A DNA stretch of 64,000 nt, from NCBI RefSeq assembly GCF_013344475.1, contig NZ_JABUOU010000001.1:310001-374000 (forward strand), written 5' to 3'. The notes beneath the pieces were generated by a model. That model ran no database searches and was not told where the DNA came from. It saw only the letters and a program-made list of their open reading frames with translations. The stretch comes from Martelella limonii (GTDB lineage Bacteria; Pseudomonadota; Alphaproteobacteria; Rhizobiales; Rhizobiaceae). Shown piece by piece: positions 1 to 9,221 of this stretch; the first letter of the stretch is position 1, and each line of letters begins with the position of its first letter. Both the position numbers and the translations under genes were made by a program.

Positions 1-527
1 ACCTGAACTACGAGATGCTCGAAGAGGTGCCGTTTCTGGCCGGCCTGATGCGCGAGGTCAATGATCGCTATCCGGGGCTTGAGGAGGCGCGCTTCACCAA
101 CGAGATCATGCGCCGCCAGATCACGGCCATGGTGGAAGACGTGATCGTGGTTGCCCAGGGCAACCTGCGCACGCTCCAGCCGCAATCGGCAGACGAGGTG
201 CGCCACGCCGGCAGGACGCTCGCGACCTTCTCGCCGGAGATGGCCGAGATCGACCGCCAGATCAAGAAACTGCTGTTCAAGCACATCTATCGCCACCCGG
301 ACATCATGAGGATCCGCAAGGGCGCGGCGGAGATCGTGACGGATCTGTTCGACGCCTATCTCGCCGATCCGAAGCTGATGGGCATCCATTCATGGAGCGA
401 GGGGATCGAGCGGCTTGAAGAGGCTCAGCTTGCCCGCCACGTCGCGGATTATCTGGCAGGGATGACCGACACCTACGCCTACAACACGCACCGTCAGTTG
501 TTTGACCATACCCCTGAATTGCGGTAG
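1..527 (+). CDS. dgt: dGTP triphosphohydrolase-like protein, C-terminal part (5' end outside window)
   Basis: The reading frame is open from base 3 at the left edge, so the start and the N-terminal HD metal-binding domain lie outside the window. About 175 residues remain, corresponding to the helical C-terminal part of Dgt-type dNTP triphosphohydrolases, which release triphosphate from dGTP. Recognisable stretches are [15 protein letters not shown] and, near the end, [13 protein letters not shown], a conserved closing segment of alphaproteobacterial Dgt-like proteins. The gene sits 51 bp upstream of argS, the usual arrangement in rhizobia. The assignment rests on this C-terminal similarity and on synteny, because the catalytic residues cannot be seen. 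Confidence 0.85.
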   Translation, partial: LNYEMLEEVPFLAGLMREVNDRYPGLEEARFTNEIMRRQITAMVEDVIVVAQGNLRTLQPQSADEVRHAGRTLATFSPEMAEIDRQIKKLLFKHIYRHPDIMRIRKGAAEIVTDLFDAYLADPKLMGIHSWSEGIERLEEAQLARHVADYLAGMTDTYAYNTHRQLFDHTPELR

Positions 528-578
528 GAGCCCGGCAAACCGCGCCCTTTCAGCCCGCTGCGGCGAATGGAATTTGAC

Positions 579-2339
579 ATGAATCTTTTTACCGAATTCG
601 AACAGAGACTGAACGACCGGCTGCTGACGATTGCCGAAATTGCCGACAAGGGCGATGCGCTGGACTTTACCCGCATCGTCGTGGAGCCGCCGCGCGATCC
701 AAGCCATGGCGATATCGCCATCAATGCGGCGCTGGTGCTTTCCAAGCCGCTTTCGATGAAGCCGCGTGATCTGGCCGAGAAGATCGTTCAGGCCTTTGCG
801 GGCGACGAGGATATCGACGAGCTTTCGATCGCCGGTCCGGGTTTCATCAATATCCGCTTTTCTGCGCGTTACTGGCAGAACGTGCTCCTTGCGCTGGTGC
901 GCGAGGGCGAGGATTTCGGTCGTGGCGATGTCGGCAAGGGCCGCAAGATCAATGTCGAGTTCGTGTCCGCCAACCCGACCGGGCCGATGCATGTCGGCCA
1001 TTGCCGCGGCGCCGTGGTCGGCGATGCGCTTGCCAATATTCTCGGCTATGCCGGCTTTGACGTCACCAAGGAATATTACATCAACGATGCCGGCGCGCAG
1101 ATCGATGTGCTGGCACGGTCCACCTTCCTGCGTTACCGCGAGGCACTGGGCGAGGATATCGGCGCGATCCCGGAAGGGCTCTATCCCGGAGACTATCTCG
1201 TTCCGGTCGGCGAAGCGCTGAAGGCCGAATTCGGCCCGTCGCTGCTGAATGTTGCGGAAGAGCAGTGGATGCCGATCGTCAAGGAACGCGCGATCGCCGC
1301 GATGATGGAGATGATCCGTGAGGACCTCGCAGCCCTCAACGTGCGCCACGATGTGTTCTTCTCCGAACGTCAGCTGCATGCCGACGATGCGAGCGCGATC
1401 CGTTCGGCGATCAACGACCTGACCTTCAAGGGCCATGTCTACAAGGGCACGCTGCCGCCGCCCAAGGGGCAGCTTCCGGAAGACTGGGAAGACCGCGAGC
1501 AGACGTTGTTCCGCTCGACGGATGTCGGCGACGATATCGATCGGCCGCTGATCAAGTCGGACGGCAACTATACCTATTTCGCGGCCGACGTTGCCTATTT
1601 CCGCGACAAGTACGAGCGCGGCTTTGACGAGATGGTCTACGTCCTCGGCGCCGACCATGGCGGCTATGTGAAGCGGCTCGAGGCAGTGGCAAAGGCTGTG
1701 TCCGGCGGCAAGTCCACGCTCACCGTGCTGTTGTGCCAGCTGGTCAAGCTGCTGCGCGATGGCCAGGAAGTGAAGATGTCGAAGCGCTCCGGCAACTTCG
1801 TCACGCTCCGCGAAGTGGTGGACGAGGTCGGCAGCGATTCCGTCCGCTTCATGATGCTCTACCGCAAGAGCAGCGAGCAGCTTGATTTCGACTTCGCCAA
1901 GGTGACCGAACAGTCCAAGGACAATCCGGTTTTCTACGTGCAGTATGCCCATGCGCGCTGCATGTCGGTGCTGCGTCAGGCCGAAGAGGCATTTCCGGGG
2001 CTGGATATTTCGCAAGAAACACTTGAAGATGCGGTCAGGCACGCGACATATGAGCCGGAAGAACTGAAGCTGGTCGCAAAGCTTGCGGAGTATCCGCGTG
2101 TTGTCGTTGCAGCAGCGACGATGCGCGAGCCGCATAGACTGGCATTTTATCTCTATGACCTGGCGTCCTCTTTCCACTCCCACTGGAACAAGGGAAAAGA
2201 AAAGCAGACGTTACGCTTTATTAATGAGAGTGACCGACAATCGACGATCGCGAAGCTTGGACTTGTGTCTTCCGTCGCCGCCGTGTTGCGTTCCGGGCTC
2301 GCTCTGACGGGAACCGACGCGCCGCAGGAAATGCGATAG
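579..2339 (+). CDS. argS: arginyl-tRNA synthetase
   Basis: Cytosolic class I synthetase that charges tRNA-Arg. The product is 586 aa from the ATG at 579 ([10 protein letters not shown]). A second in-frame ATG lies 12 bp upstream at 567, but 579 matches the usual N-terminus. The HIGH-type motif appears as [12 protein letters not shown] (about residues 129-140) and the KMSK loop as KMSKRSG (about residue 399). The N-terminal Add-1 region and C-terminal DALR anticodon-binding domain are both present. The last 350 bp (about 1990-2339) use noticeably more AT-rich codons, including TTA, AGT and CGA, than the rest of the gene, although the frame and the domain are intact. Confidence 0.97.
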   Translation: MNLFTEFEQRLNDRLLTIAEIADKGDALDFTRIVVEPPRDPSHGDIAINAALVLSKPLSMKPRDLAEKIVQAFAGDEDIDELSIAGPGFINIRFSARYWQNVLLALVREGEDFGRGDVGKGRKINVEFVSANPTGPMHVGHCRGAVVGDALANILGYAGFDVTKEYYINDAGAQIDVLARSTFLRYREALGEDIGAIPEGLYPGDYLVPVGEALKAEFGPSLLNVAEEQWMPIVKERAIAAMMEMIREDLAALNVRHDVFFSERQLHADDASAIRSAINDLTFKGHVYKGTLPPPKGQLPEDWEDREQTLFRSTDVGDDIDRPLIKSDGNYTYFAADVAYFRDKYERGFDEMVYVLGADHGGYVKRLEAVAKAVSGGKSTLTVLLCQLVKLLRDGQEVKMSKRSGNFVTLREVVDEVGSDSVRFMMLYRKSSEQLDFDFAKVTEQSKDNPVFYVQYAHARCMSVLRQAEEAFPGLDISQETLEDAVRHATYEPEELKLVAKLAEYPRVVVAAATMREPHRLAFYLYDLASSFHSHWNKGKEKQTLRFINESDRQSTIAKLGLVSSVAAVLRSGLALTGTDAPQEMR

Positions 2340-2396
2340 GTCCGCCCGCATACTCCCATCAGCCACAACGGCGATGGCAGCCTCGGTGGTTTGAAA

Positions 2397-4589
2397 ATGG
2401 CAGATAAGAAAAAGCCGGATCACGGCAATGACGGTGCTTTCGAGCTCGACGATCCATTCGCCGAGCTGGCGCGGCTGATCGCCCCGCGCGACGAAGAGCC
2501 CGTTTTCGGCCAGACGCCGGAAGTCGCCGACGATCTGACGGACGAGTTGTTGCGCGAGTTCAACTCGTTTCCGGATCCTCAGCGTCCTTCAGAGCCACAT
2601 GCCGAGACCCACGGCGCTCACCCGGAAAGCGAGCCGCCCTTTGGCGGCGAACAGAGCTATCAATTCGAGGACTTCGAGGCCGTCGAACCGCAGCCCGCAT
2701 CGATCTGGGACGAACTGCCGGCAGAACCCGTAGGCGAGGAGGAGCCCTCGGACGCGTTCTTCCTGTCTGAGTTGCGTGACACCCTCTCGACCCATGAGCC
2801 GCAGCGCGCGCCAGAGCCTTACGAAACGCCTTACGATCAGCCGTATCTGGCAGACGGCGAGCCGGACGATGCCCGCGCTCCCGCCGTTGAACCGGAAGAG
2901 GTGTACCTGCCAGATCCGGTTTACACCGCCGATCCGGACTATACCGCTGAAACCGACTATCGGTTCGAGACTGTCGCAGAACAGCCTGCACCCCTGGACG
3001 AGCAGGAACTTGACCTCGACCTCGACGAGATTGCGCTCGAGCTTTCGGAAATCGATCTCCCCGATGAAGGCCCCGGTCCGCTTGACGATGTGCCGGAGAG
3101 TGGCGCGGACAATGACGACGATTTTGATCCGGCAGCTCTGATTTCGACCGATGAGGTTCCGCAGCCGGTCGATGAACTCGATCTGCCCCGGATGAGCGAT
3201 GACGAAGTCGTGCCGGTGCGCCCGTCGCCCGACCCCTATGACTTCGATCTTGATGAAGAGCTCGCCGATGTGCTGGCGACCAAGCCTGCGCTTGTCGACC
3301 CGTTGCAGGAGCCTGAAGCCGAGTCGGAGACGCTTGAAGAGCCGCTCTATGGCCGCTCCGGCGAGACCGAGGCCTATGAGCGGGCCTTTGCACAGGCGGC
3401 CGCGGCCCAGACTGTCTTCCAGCAGAACGCTTCCGCGTATGAAAGCCCGGCCGACGAAGAGTATTTTGAAATCGACGAGCGTGAGCCGCGTCGGTCGATG
3501 CTGCCATCCACCTACATGCGGGCAGGGCGGATCGCCCTGATCGCGGGCGGCGTTGTCGTGATCGGTGTGTTGGCCGTCTTCGCGGGCATGCGTTATTTTG
3601 CAGGCGGTGCCGGTGGAGAACCGGTGGTGATCACCGCAGACAATTCCAGCTTCAAGGAAGCACCCGAGGATCCGGGTGGAGAGGTCGTTCCCAATCAGGA
3701 CAATGCCGTTTTCAACGATGTGTCCGGCACCCTTGCCGAGGCGCCGCGTCAGGGCAGCCTGATCGCGTCCGACCAGCAGCCGACGGATGTCGAGACAGTG
3801 GCCCCCAATCCGCTGGCAGAAAGCGCCAATGCGGGTGCAAACCAGGCCGTGTCCGGCGGTCTCGAGCCGCGCAAGGTGAGGACGATGATCGTCAGGCCCG
3901 ATGGCACGCTGGTCGAGCGCGGTGCCGCGAGCCTTTCGCCGTCCTCCTCCCAGACGGCTCAAGATACAGCGTCGGAGAACGGCCAGACCGCAGGCGACCT
4001 CGCTTCCGCAGGACAAGCGGATGGCGCGACCTCGCTTGCGCCGCCGACGGGTGAGGCGGCAACGGGCTCAACGGGAGCGACATCTCTGGAGGAGGCGCTC
4101 GCCGCCGCAGATGATACTGTCGCTGCCACCGGGACTGCCGAAGAACCGGCGACAACGGAAGAGCCCGCGACCGCCGACGTCCCCGTGGAAGATTTCGGCA
4201 TTGCCAATGTGCCGGTGCCGACGCGCCGGCCGGCAGGCAGTGCGCCCGCCCGGGTTGCCGCGGCAACGCCGGCTGCGACCGCGACCCAGGCTCCGGCGGC
4301 GACTTCTGCGCCGGCAGCCGCCGCTCCGGTCAACACGCAGCCGACATCAGCCTATGCGATGCAGGTGGCCTCGCTGCCCTCGCAGCAGGAGGCAGAACAG
4401 GCCTACCGGCGTCTGAGCGCCCAATATCCGGCGATCTTTGGCCGGAGATCGGTGGAAATCGTCCCGGCGGCAATTGCCGGCAAGGGCACGTATTACCGGG
4501 TCCGCGTACCGGCTTCGAGCCTGTCGGAAGCACTCTCGCTCTGCGAGAGCTTCAAGGCGCAGGGTGGAAGTTGCTTCGTCCCGCGCTGA
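2397..4589 (+). CDS. SPOR-domain membrane protein with long acidic cytoplasmic region
   Basis: A 730-aa single-pass membrane protein. The first 370 residues are low-complexity, very acidic and proline-rich, with repeated Asp/Glu-Pro motifs. One hydrophobic segment (about residues 378-400, IALIAGGVVVIGVLAVFAG) follows a basic stretch, giving cytoplasmic-N, periplasmic-C topology. Next come an Ala/Thr/Pro-rich linker and a C-terminal SPOR domain (about residues 651-730, beginning AYAMQVASLPSQQEA), a fold that binds denuded septal glycan strands. Its place between argS and nagZ is typical of rhizobia, and a role in septal peptidoglycan remodelling is inferred from the SPOR domain. ATG 2397 is preferred to the TTG two codons earlier. 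Confidence 0.9.
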   Translation: MADKKKPDHGNDGAFELDDPFAELARLIAPRDEEPVFGQTPEVADDLTDELLREFNSFPDPQRPSEPHAETHGAHPESEPPFGGEQSYQFEDFEAVEPQPASIWDELPAEPVGEEEPSDAFFLSELRDTLSTHEPQRAPEPYETPYDQPYLADGEPDDARAPAVEPEEVYLPDPVYTADPDYTAETDYRFETVAEQPAPLDEQELDLDLDEIALELSEIDLPDEGPGPLDDVPESGADNDDDFDPAALISTDEVPQPVDELDLPRMSDDEVVPVRPSPDPYDFDLDEELADVLATKPALVDPLQEPEAESETLEEPLYGRSGETEAYERAFAQAAAAQTVFQQNASAYESPADEEYFEIDEREPRRSMLPSTYMRAGRIALIAGGVVVIGVLAVFAGMRYFAGGAGGEPVVITADNSSFKEAPEDPGGEVVPNQDNAVFNDVSGTLAEAPRQGSLIASDQQPTDVETVAPNPLAESANAGANQAVSGGLEPRKVRTMIVRPDGTLVERGAASLSPSSSQTAQDTASENGQTAGDLASAGQADGATSLAPPTGEAATGSTGATSLEEALAAADDTVAATGTAEEPATTEEPATADVPVEDFGIANVPVPTRRPAGSAPARVAAATPAATATQAPAATSAPAAAAPVNTQPTSAYAMQVASLPSQQEAEQAYRRLSAQYPAIFGRRSVEIVPAAIAGKGTYYRVRVPASSLSEALSLCESFKAQGGSCFVPR

Positions 4590-4701
4590 TTTTGGCCTGA
4601 GTGGAGCAATCCCGGCGCTTTTTCCGGTGCCGTGGACAGAAATCTGTGCATGAATGGCGGGCCTTACTCGTTCTTTGGTCCCGTTTTCCTATGATTCGTT
4701 C

Positions 4702-5721
4702 ATGACCAACGCCTCAAAAGCCATGATTCTGGGTTGCTCCGGAACGCGTCTCACCGCGGAAGAAAAAGCCTTCTTCCGCGCAGCGCGTCCCTGGGGCTTC
4801 ATCCTGTTCGGCCGCAATGTCGAAAGTCTGGATCAGGTGAGGGCGCTCACGGCGGAGCTGCGTGAAAGCGTCGGGCGTCATGCGCCGGTGCTGATCGATC
4901 AGGAAGGCGGAACCGTGCGCCGCCTGCGCCCGCCGCTTGTACGCGACTATCCGGCCGCCGCTTCGATCGGCAGGCTCTATGAGCGTTCGCCGGTGGACGC
5001 CAGGGATGCAGCCTATGCAGCGGGTCGCCTGATGGCCGCCGATCTTGCGTCTGCCGGGATCGACGTCGATTGTGCGCCGGTGCTCGATATACCTCCGGAG
5101 CCCGATACCGGTTTCATTGCCAACCGGGCTTTTGGTGCGGAGCCGGAACAGGTCTGCATGCTTGCCCAGGCGATGGCGGATGGGCTGAAAGCGGGCGGCG
5201 TGCTGCCGGTCGTCAAGCATATGCCGGGCCATGGTCGCGGGCTTGCCGATTCCCATGTCGCTCTTCCGGTGGTCAAGGAACCGCTCGCCGTTCTGGCCGA
5301 GCGCGATTTCCGGCCCTTCCGTGAGATCAAGGGCATCTTGATGGCAATGACCTGCCACGTGCTGTTTACTGCCATCGACAGCGAAAATCCGGCATCGACC
5401 TCACCCAGGGTCGTCAGCGACATCATGCGCGGAATGATCGGCTTCGACGGATTGATCATCTCCGATGATATCTCGATGAACGCGCTTGCCGGCACGATCG
5501 CCGATCGCGCGCGTGCGGTCGCGGCTGCCGATGTCGACATCATCCTCCACTGCAATGGCAGGATGGCCGAAATGGTGATGGTGGCGGAGGCGGCGCCCAC
5601 GCTTGGCGGCGCGGCGCTGCTGCGCACCGAGCGCATCGAGACCGCAAGGCCGGTTGCCGACAATGCCGATCTCGATGTGCTGTCGCTGCGCCTCGACAGC
5701 CTGCTTCAGGCCGGGAGCTGA
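4702..5721 (+). CDS. nagZ: beta-N-acetylhexosaminidase (NagZ), GH3 family
   Basis: Glycoside hydrolase family 3 enzyme that removes N-acetylglucosamine from anhydromuropeptides in the cytoplasm during peptidoglycan recycling. The product is 339 aa from ATG 4702 (MTNASKAM); an alternative ATG 48 bp upstream adds residues not typical of the family. Visible motifs are LIDQEGGTVRRL, the catalytic-loop signature KHMPGHGRGLADSH (about residue 172) and the nucleophile region IISDDISMNAL. The gene overlaps nothing and ends 2 bp before scpA, so it is probably cotranscribed with scpA and scpB. No signal peptide is seen, as expected for NagZ. Confidence 0.96.
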   Translation: MTNASKAMILGCSGTRLTAEEKAFFRAARPWGFILFGRNVESLDQVRALTAELRESVGRHAPVLIDQEGGTVRRLRPPLVRDYPAAASIGRLYERSPVDARDAAYAAGRLMAADLASAGIDVDCAPVLDIPPEPDTGFIANRAFGAEPEQVCMLAQAMADGLKAGGVLPVVKHMPGHGRGLADSHVALPVVKEPLAVLAERDFRPFREIKGILMAMTCHVLFTAIDSENPASTSPRVVSDIMRGMIGFDGLIISDDISMNALAGTIADRARAVAAADVDIILHCNGRMAEMVMVAEAAPTLGGAALLRTERIETARPVADNADLDVLSLRLDSLLQAGS

Positions 5722-5723
5722 TC

Positions 5724-6533
5724 ATGCAGGAGAGCTTCTTTCCAGATGCCGTCGAAGTCCGCGCATCCGGCGATGAGGCTCTTTTGATCGATGTCGGCGG
5801 CTTTGAAGGGCCGCTCGACCTGCTGCTCCACCTGGCCCGCACCCAGAAGGTGGATCTTGCGCGGATTTCGGTTCTGGCGCTCGCCGAGCAGTATCTCGCC
5901 TTCATCGAAAGCGCGCGACGCGTGAGGCTGGAGCTTGCGGCCGACTATCTCGTGATGGCGGCCTGGCTTGCCTATCTGAAATCGCGGCTGCTGATCCCGA
6001 AGCGACCCAGCGACCACGAGCCTTCGGGCGAGGACATGGCGGCAACGCTCGCCTTCCGGCTGAAGCGGCTGGAGGCCATGCGCGATGCAGCGAGCCAGCT
6101 CGTCAACCGCAACCGTCTGGAACGCGACGTGTTCCGCCGCGGCGCGCCGGAGCATATTCCCGCCGATCCCGGTTCGAGCTACATGGCTTCGCTTTACGAT
6201 CTCCTCGATGCCTATGCCAATCTGCGCCAGCGCCAGGCGATTACCGAGGTCACCATCGCCAAGCGTCACGTCTGGTCGCTCACGGATGCACGCGAGCTGC
6301 TGCAGGGGTTGATCGGCGAGATCGGCGAATGGACGGCGCTTGACCGGTACTTGTTGCGCTATCTTGCCAAGCCGGAAGATCTGCGGACCGCCATTGCGAG
6401 CACCTTTGCGGCATCGCTCGAACTGGTGCGGGAAGGGAGCCTCGACCTCAGGCAGGACGAGGCGTTTGCGCCGCTGATGATGCGGCGCGGAAAGGGACGC
6501 CCTCAGGACAGGCGCGGAGAGGCCGCTGAATGA
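5724..6533 (+). CDS. scpA: segregation and condensation protein A
   Basis: Kleisin subunit that bridges the heads of the Smc ATPase with ScpB and helps compact and segregate the chromosome. The product is 269 aa. The N-terminal kleisin helix region reads FEGPLDLLLHLARTQKVDL, followed by YLVMAAWLAYLKSRLLIP, both hallmarks of ScpA. The C-terminal winged-helix part ends about residue 260. The start ATG lies 2 bp after nagZ, and the stop overlaps the scpB start by 4 bp (ATGA), indicating translational coupling of the ScpA and ScpB partners. Confidence 0.96.
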   Translation: MQESFFPDAVEVRASGDEALLIDVGGFEGPLDLLLHLARTQKVDLARISVLALAEQYLAFIESARRVRLELAADYLVMAAWLAYLKSRLLIPKRPSDHEPSGEDMAATLAFRLKRLEAMRDAASQLVNRNRLERDVFRRGAPEHIPADPGSSYMASLYDLLDAYANLRQRQAITEVTIAKRHVWSLTDARELLQGLIGEIGEWTALDRYLLRYLAKPEDLRTAIASTFAASLELVREGSLDLRQDEAFAPLMMRRGKGRPQDRRGEAAE

Positions 6534-7222
6534 GCGCAGATGGCGATGAGACCGGCCCGGGCCCGCAGGCGCTTCTGGAAGCCGAGCGCATCGCCGAAGC
6601 ACTCGTCTTCGCCTCCGCCGAGCCGGTCAGTGAAGCCTATATTGCCGAGCGTCTGCCCGAGGGGATCGATGTTGCCGACGTCATGGCGAGCCTCGTCGCA
6701 CTATATGCCAATCGCGGGGTCAATCTCGTGCGCATCGAAGATCACTGGGCCTTCCGCACAGCAGCCGACCTTTCCTTCTTCATCCATCGCGGCGAGCGCG
6801 AGGCGCGCAAACTGACGCGCGCGGCCCTCGAAGTGCTCTCGATCATCGCCTACCACCAGCCCGTAACCCGCGCCGAGATCGAGGAAATCCGCGGCGTGCA
6901 GACATCCAAGGGCACGCTTGACGTGCTGATGGAGGCGGGCTGGGTGCGTTTTCGCGGTCGCCGCCGCACGCCGGGACGGCCGGTGACGATTGGCACCACG
7001 CGCAGTTTCCTCGATCATTTCGGCCTTGAGGAAATCCGCGATCTTCCGGGTCTTGACGAGTTGCGCGGGGCAGGGCTGCTTTCCGGCCGGATACCGCCCG
7101 GTTTCCAGATCCCGCTGCCGCTCAACGATGACGAGGATCTGACCGATGACGAGGAGCCGCTGGATGCGGCCGACCTTGAGGACCTGGGTCTTTTGACACC
7201 GGGCGGAAAACATGATGAATAA
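6530..7222 (+). CDS. scpB: segregation and condensation protein B
   Basis: Dimeric double winged-helix partner of ScpA in the Smc condensin complex. The product is 230 aa. Diagnostic segments are AEALVFASAEPVS near the N-terminus, LEVLSIIAYHQPVTRAEIEEIRGV in two adjoining pieces (about residues 103-126) and the glycine-rich RGRRRTPGRPVTIGTT. The C-terminus carries an acidic tail (DDDEDLTDDEEP-like) of the type common in rhizobial ScpB. The start overlaps the stop of scpA by 4 bp. The gene is followed by a 58-bp gap and then by an ABC ATPase gene. Confidence 0.95.
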   Translation: MSADGDETGPGPQALLEAERIAEALVFASAEPVSEAYIAERLPEGIDVADVMASLVALYANRGVNLVRIEDHWAFRTAADLSFFIHRGEREARKLTRAALEVLSIIAYHQPVTRAEIEEIRGVQTSKGTLDVLMEAGWVRFRGRRRTPGRPVTIGTTRSFLDHFGLEEIRDLPGLDELRGAGLLSGRIPPGFQIPLPLNDDEDLTDDEEPLDAADLEDLGLLTPGGKHDE

Positions 7223-7280
7223 TCTCTAGAAAAAACCGTCGACTGGTTGTAGATCGGTGAAAAAATAGTCTGGAGCGGCG

Positions 7281-8390
7281 ATGAATTTTGCCGGACGCCC
7301 GATCGGTCAAGGCGGTGAGACCGCGCGGCTCAGTTTCGAAAATATCCGTCACAGTTACGGTCAGGGCGATATTGTCAGGGGTGTGAGCCTCGCCGCTTCG
7401 CCGGGCGAGGTTCTGTGCCTGCTTGGCCCGTCCGGCTCGGGAAAGAGCACGCTGCTGCGCATCGCCGCCGGGCTCGAGGTGCCGCAGCACGGCCGCCTGC
7501 TGATCGACGGGGTCGAAGTTACTGGCCCGTCGGCCTTCCTGCCGCCGGAACGGCGCGGCGTCGGGTTGATGTTCCAGGATTTCGCACTGTTTCCGCATAT
7601 GACGGTTGGCGACAATGTCGCCTTCGGGCTCCAGCGGCTGGCGCGGTCGACGCGCCTTGCGGCGGTGGACGAGGCGCTGGCCCGCGTTGGCCTCGACGGT
7701 TACCGCGACAAGTATCCCCACATGCTTTCAGGCGGCGAGCAGCAGCGCGTGGCGCTCGCCCGCGCGGTTGCGCCGCGCCCCTCGGTGCTGTTGATGGACG
7801 AGCCGTTTTCCGGTCTCGACTCGCGGCTGAAGGATCAGGTGCGCGCCGAAACGCTTTCGGTGCTGCGCGAGACGGGCGCGACGGTCATCATCGTCACGCA
7901 TGATCCGCAGGAGGCCATGGGGGTCGCCGATCGGATCGCGCTGCTACGTGATGGATGCCTCGTGCAGGTGGGTAGCCCGCGGGCGCTTTTTGCCCGGCCG
8001 AAGGATCTTTTTACGGCCGCATTCTTCTCCGAAATCAATCGCTTCGATGCCGACGTTCATGAAGGACATGTGGATACGCCGTTCGGGCGGAGGTCCGTTT
8101 TGTCGACGACGGCGGAGGGCCCCGTGACGGTCGCGGTGCGGCCCGGCGATATCCGCCTTTTTGAGGAGGCCACGCTTTCGGCAACACCTGCGGAAGTCAT
8201 GGAGCGGCGTTTTCTCGGCACAGAGGAGCGGTTCAGGCTGCGCACCGAAGACAGCCGACACATCCTTGAGGCCAGTGCCTCCGCGGGCCAGATCAGCGAA
8301 GGCGCCGAGCGGGTTTTCATCGAAGTCGCGGATCAGACGATTTTGGTATTTGAAAATCAACGGCAAACCCCTTACACCAGAGACAACTAA
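7281..8390 (+). CDS. ABC transporter ATP-binding protein, FbpC/PotA-like, without visible partners
   Basis: A 369-aa importer-type ATPase. The nucleotide-binding domain shows Walker A GPSGSGKST (about residues 50-58), Q-loop VGLMFQDFALFPHM, signature LSGGEQQRVALARA, Walker B LLMDEPFSGLD and H-loop IIVTHDP. The 130-residue C-terminal part resembles the regulatory TOBE-type extension of the Fe3+/spermidine/sulfate importer ATPases. No permease or substrate-binding protein is encoded within several kilobases, so the substrate is unknown. It lies 58 bp after scpB and 18 bp before tatA, in the same direction, and may be cotranscribed with tatABC. Confidence 0.9.
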   Translation: MNFAGRPIGQGGETARLSFENIRHSYGQGDIVRGVSLAASPGEVLCLLGPSGSGKSTLLRIAAGLEVPQHGRLLIDGVEVTGPSAFLPPERRGVGLMFQDFALFPHMTVGDNVAFGLQRLARSTRLAAVDEALARVGLDGYRDKYPHMLSGGEQQRVALARAVAPRPSVLLMDEPFSGLDSRLKDQVRAETLSVLRETGATVIIVTHDPQEAMGVADRIALLRDGCLVQVGSPRALFARPKDLFTAAFFSEINRFDADVHEGHVDTPFGRRSVLSTTAEGPVTVAVRPGDIRLFEEATLSATPAEVMERRFLGTEERFRLRTEDSRHILEASASAGQISEGAERVFIEVADQTILVFENQRQTPYTRDN

Positions 8391-8408
8391 GGAACAGGAG
8401 ATCTGGTT

Positions 8409-8612
8409 ATGGGTAATCTCGGTATCTGGCAGTTGCTGATCATTCTGGCGATTGTCGTGCTGCTTTTCGGTCGCGGCAAGATCCCAGAACTTATGGGCGA
8501 CGTTGCCAAGGGCATCAAAAGCTTCAAGAAGGGCATTTCGGACGACGACGAAAAGCCCGTCGAAAAAGACAAGACCGTCGATCACAGGGCAGACGAGACC
8601 AAGCAGGGCTGA
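8409..8612 (+). CDS. tatA: Sec-independent translocase protein TatA
   Basis: Pore-forming subunit of the twin-arginine translocase, 67 aa. One N-terminal transmembrane helix ([18 protein letters not shown]) is followed by the family motif [23 protein letters not shown], the amphipathic helix with its conserved Phe-Gly hinge, and then a charged tail. An AGGAG-like ribosome-binding site (ACAGGAG) lies about 9 bp upstream of ATG 8409. It is the first gene of a compact tatABC cluster that exports folded cofactor-containing proteins. Confidence 0.96.
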   Translation: MGNLGIWQLLIILAIVVLLFGRGKIPELMGDVAKGIKSFKKGISDDDEKPVEKDKTVDHRADETKQG

Positions 8613-8654
8613 TGCCGGGGGCAGCCGGCGACGGCTGGCCGCAGGAGAATGTGA

Positions 8655-9221
8655 ATGCTTGATATTGGCTGGACCGAGCTTCTGGTCGTGGCGATCGTGC
8701 TGATCGTCGTCGTCGGGCCGCGGGAACTGCCGCATGTGCTGAGAACCTTCGGCAAGACGATGACGAAGTTCCGGCACATGGCGGCCGATTTCCGCTCTCA
8801 GATGGACGATGCGCTGAAAGAGGCGGATATGCAGGACGTCTCGACAGCGCTCAGGGATGTCCGAAAAATCAATCCTGCCAATCAGTTGCGCGATGCAATG
8901 AATCCCTTGCGCCAGACCGCGCGCGATCTTGATTCCGAGCTCCGCAAGTCCACTGCGCTCGACAACAAGCCGAAGCACAAGGCTGACGGACCCGAGCTCC
9001 AGAAGGCGTCCTATCCGACACCCGGCACCAATTCCGATTTCTCGCCCGTGACGGCGTTCGACAAGGTTGTTGCGAAGGACAGGGCGGCGGCGCGGAAGGA
9101 TGAGGCGGAACCCGCACTCGTCTCGCGGCGGCAGGAAGAACGGCTTGTCAGCCATCGTCCGGGCTTCAAGCCAGCGCCCAGGCCGGTCAAGTCCAAACCT
9201 GGCCGCAGGAGCGCGCGATGA
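8655..9221 (+). CDS. tatB: Sec-independent translocase protein TatB
   Basis: Receptor-complex subunit of the twin-arginine translocase, 188 aa. The N-terminus MLDIGWTELLVVAIVLIVV is the single membrane helix with the TatB-typical Glu, followed by VGPRELPHVLRTFGKTMTK, the hinge and amphipathic helix. The remaining 120 residues are hydrophilic, with a basic C-terminus. Its stop codon overlaps the start of tatC (ATGA, 9218-9221), so the two are translationally coupled. Confidence 0.96.
   Translation: MLDIGWTELLVVAIVLIVVVGPRELPHVLRTFGKTMTKFRHMAADFRSQMDDALKEADMQDVSTALRDVRKINPANQLRDAMNPLRQTARDLDSELRKSTALDNKPKHKADGPELQKASYPTPGTNSDFSPVTAFDKVVAKDRAAARKDEAEPALVSRRQEERLVSHRPGFKPAPRPVKSKPGRRSAR

Noticed and set aside
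390-2183. 597-codon open frame antisense to argS
   Set aside because: It mirrors the third-position GC pattern of argS, has no recognisable domain, and argS is certain.
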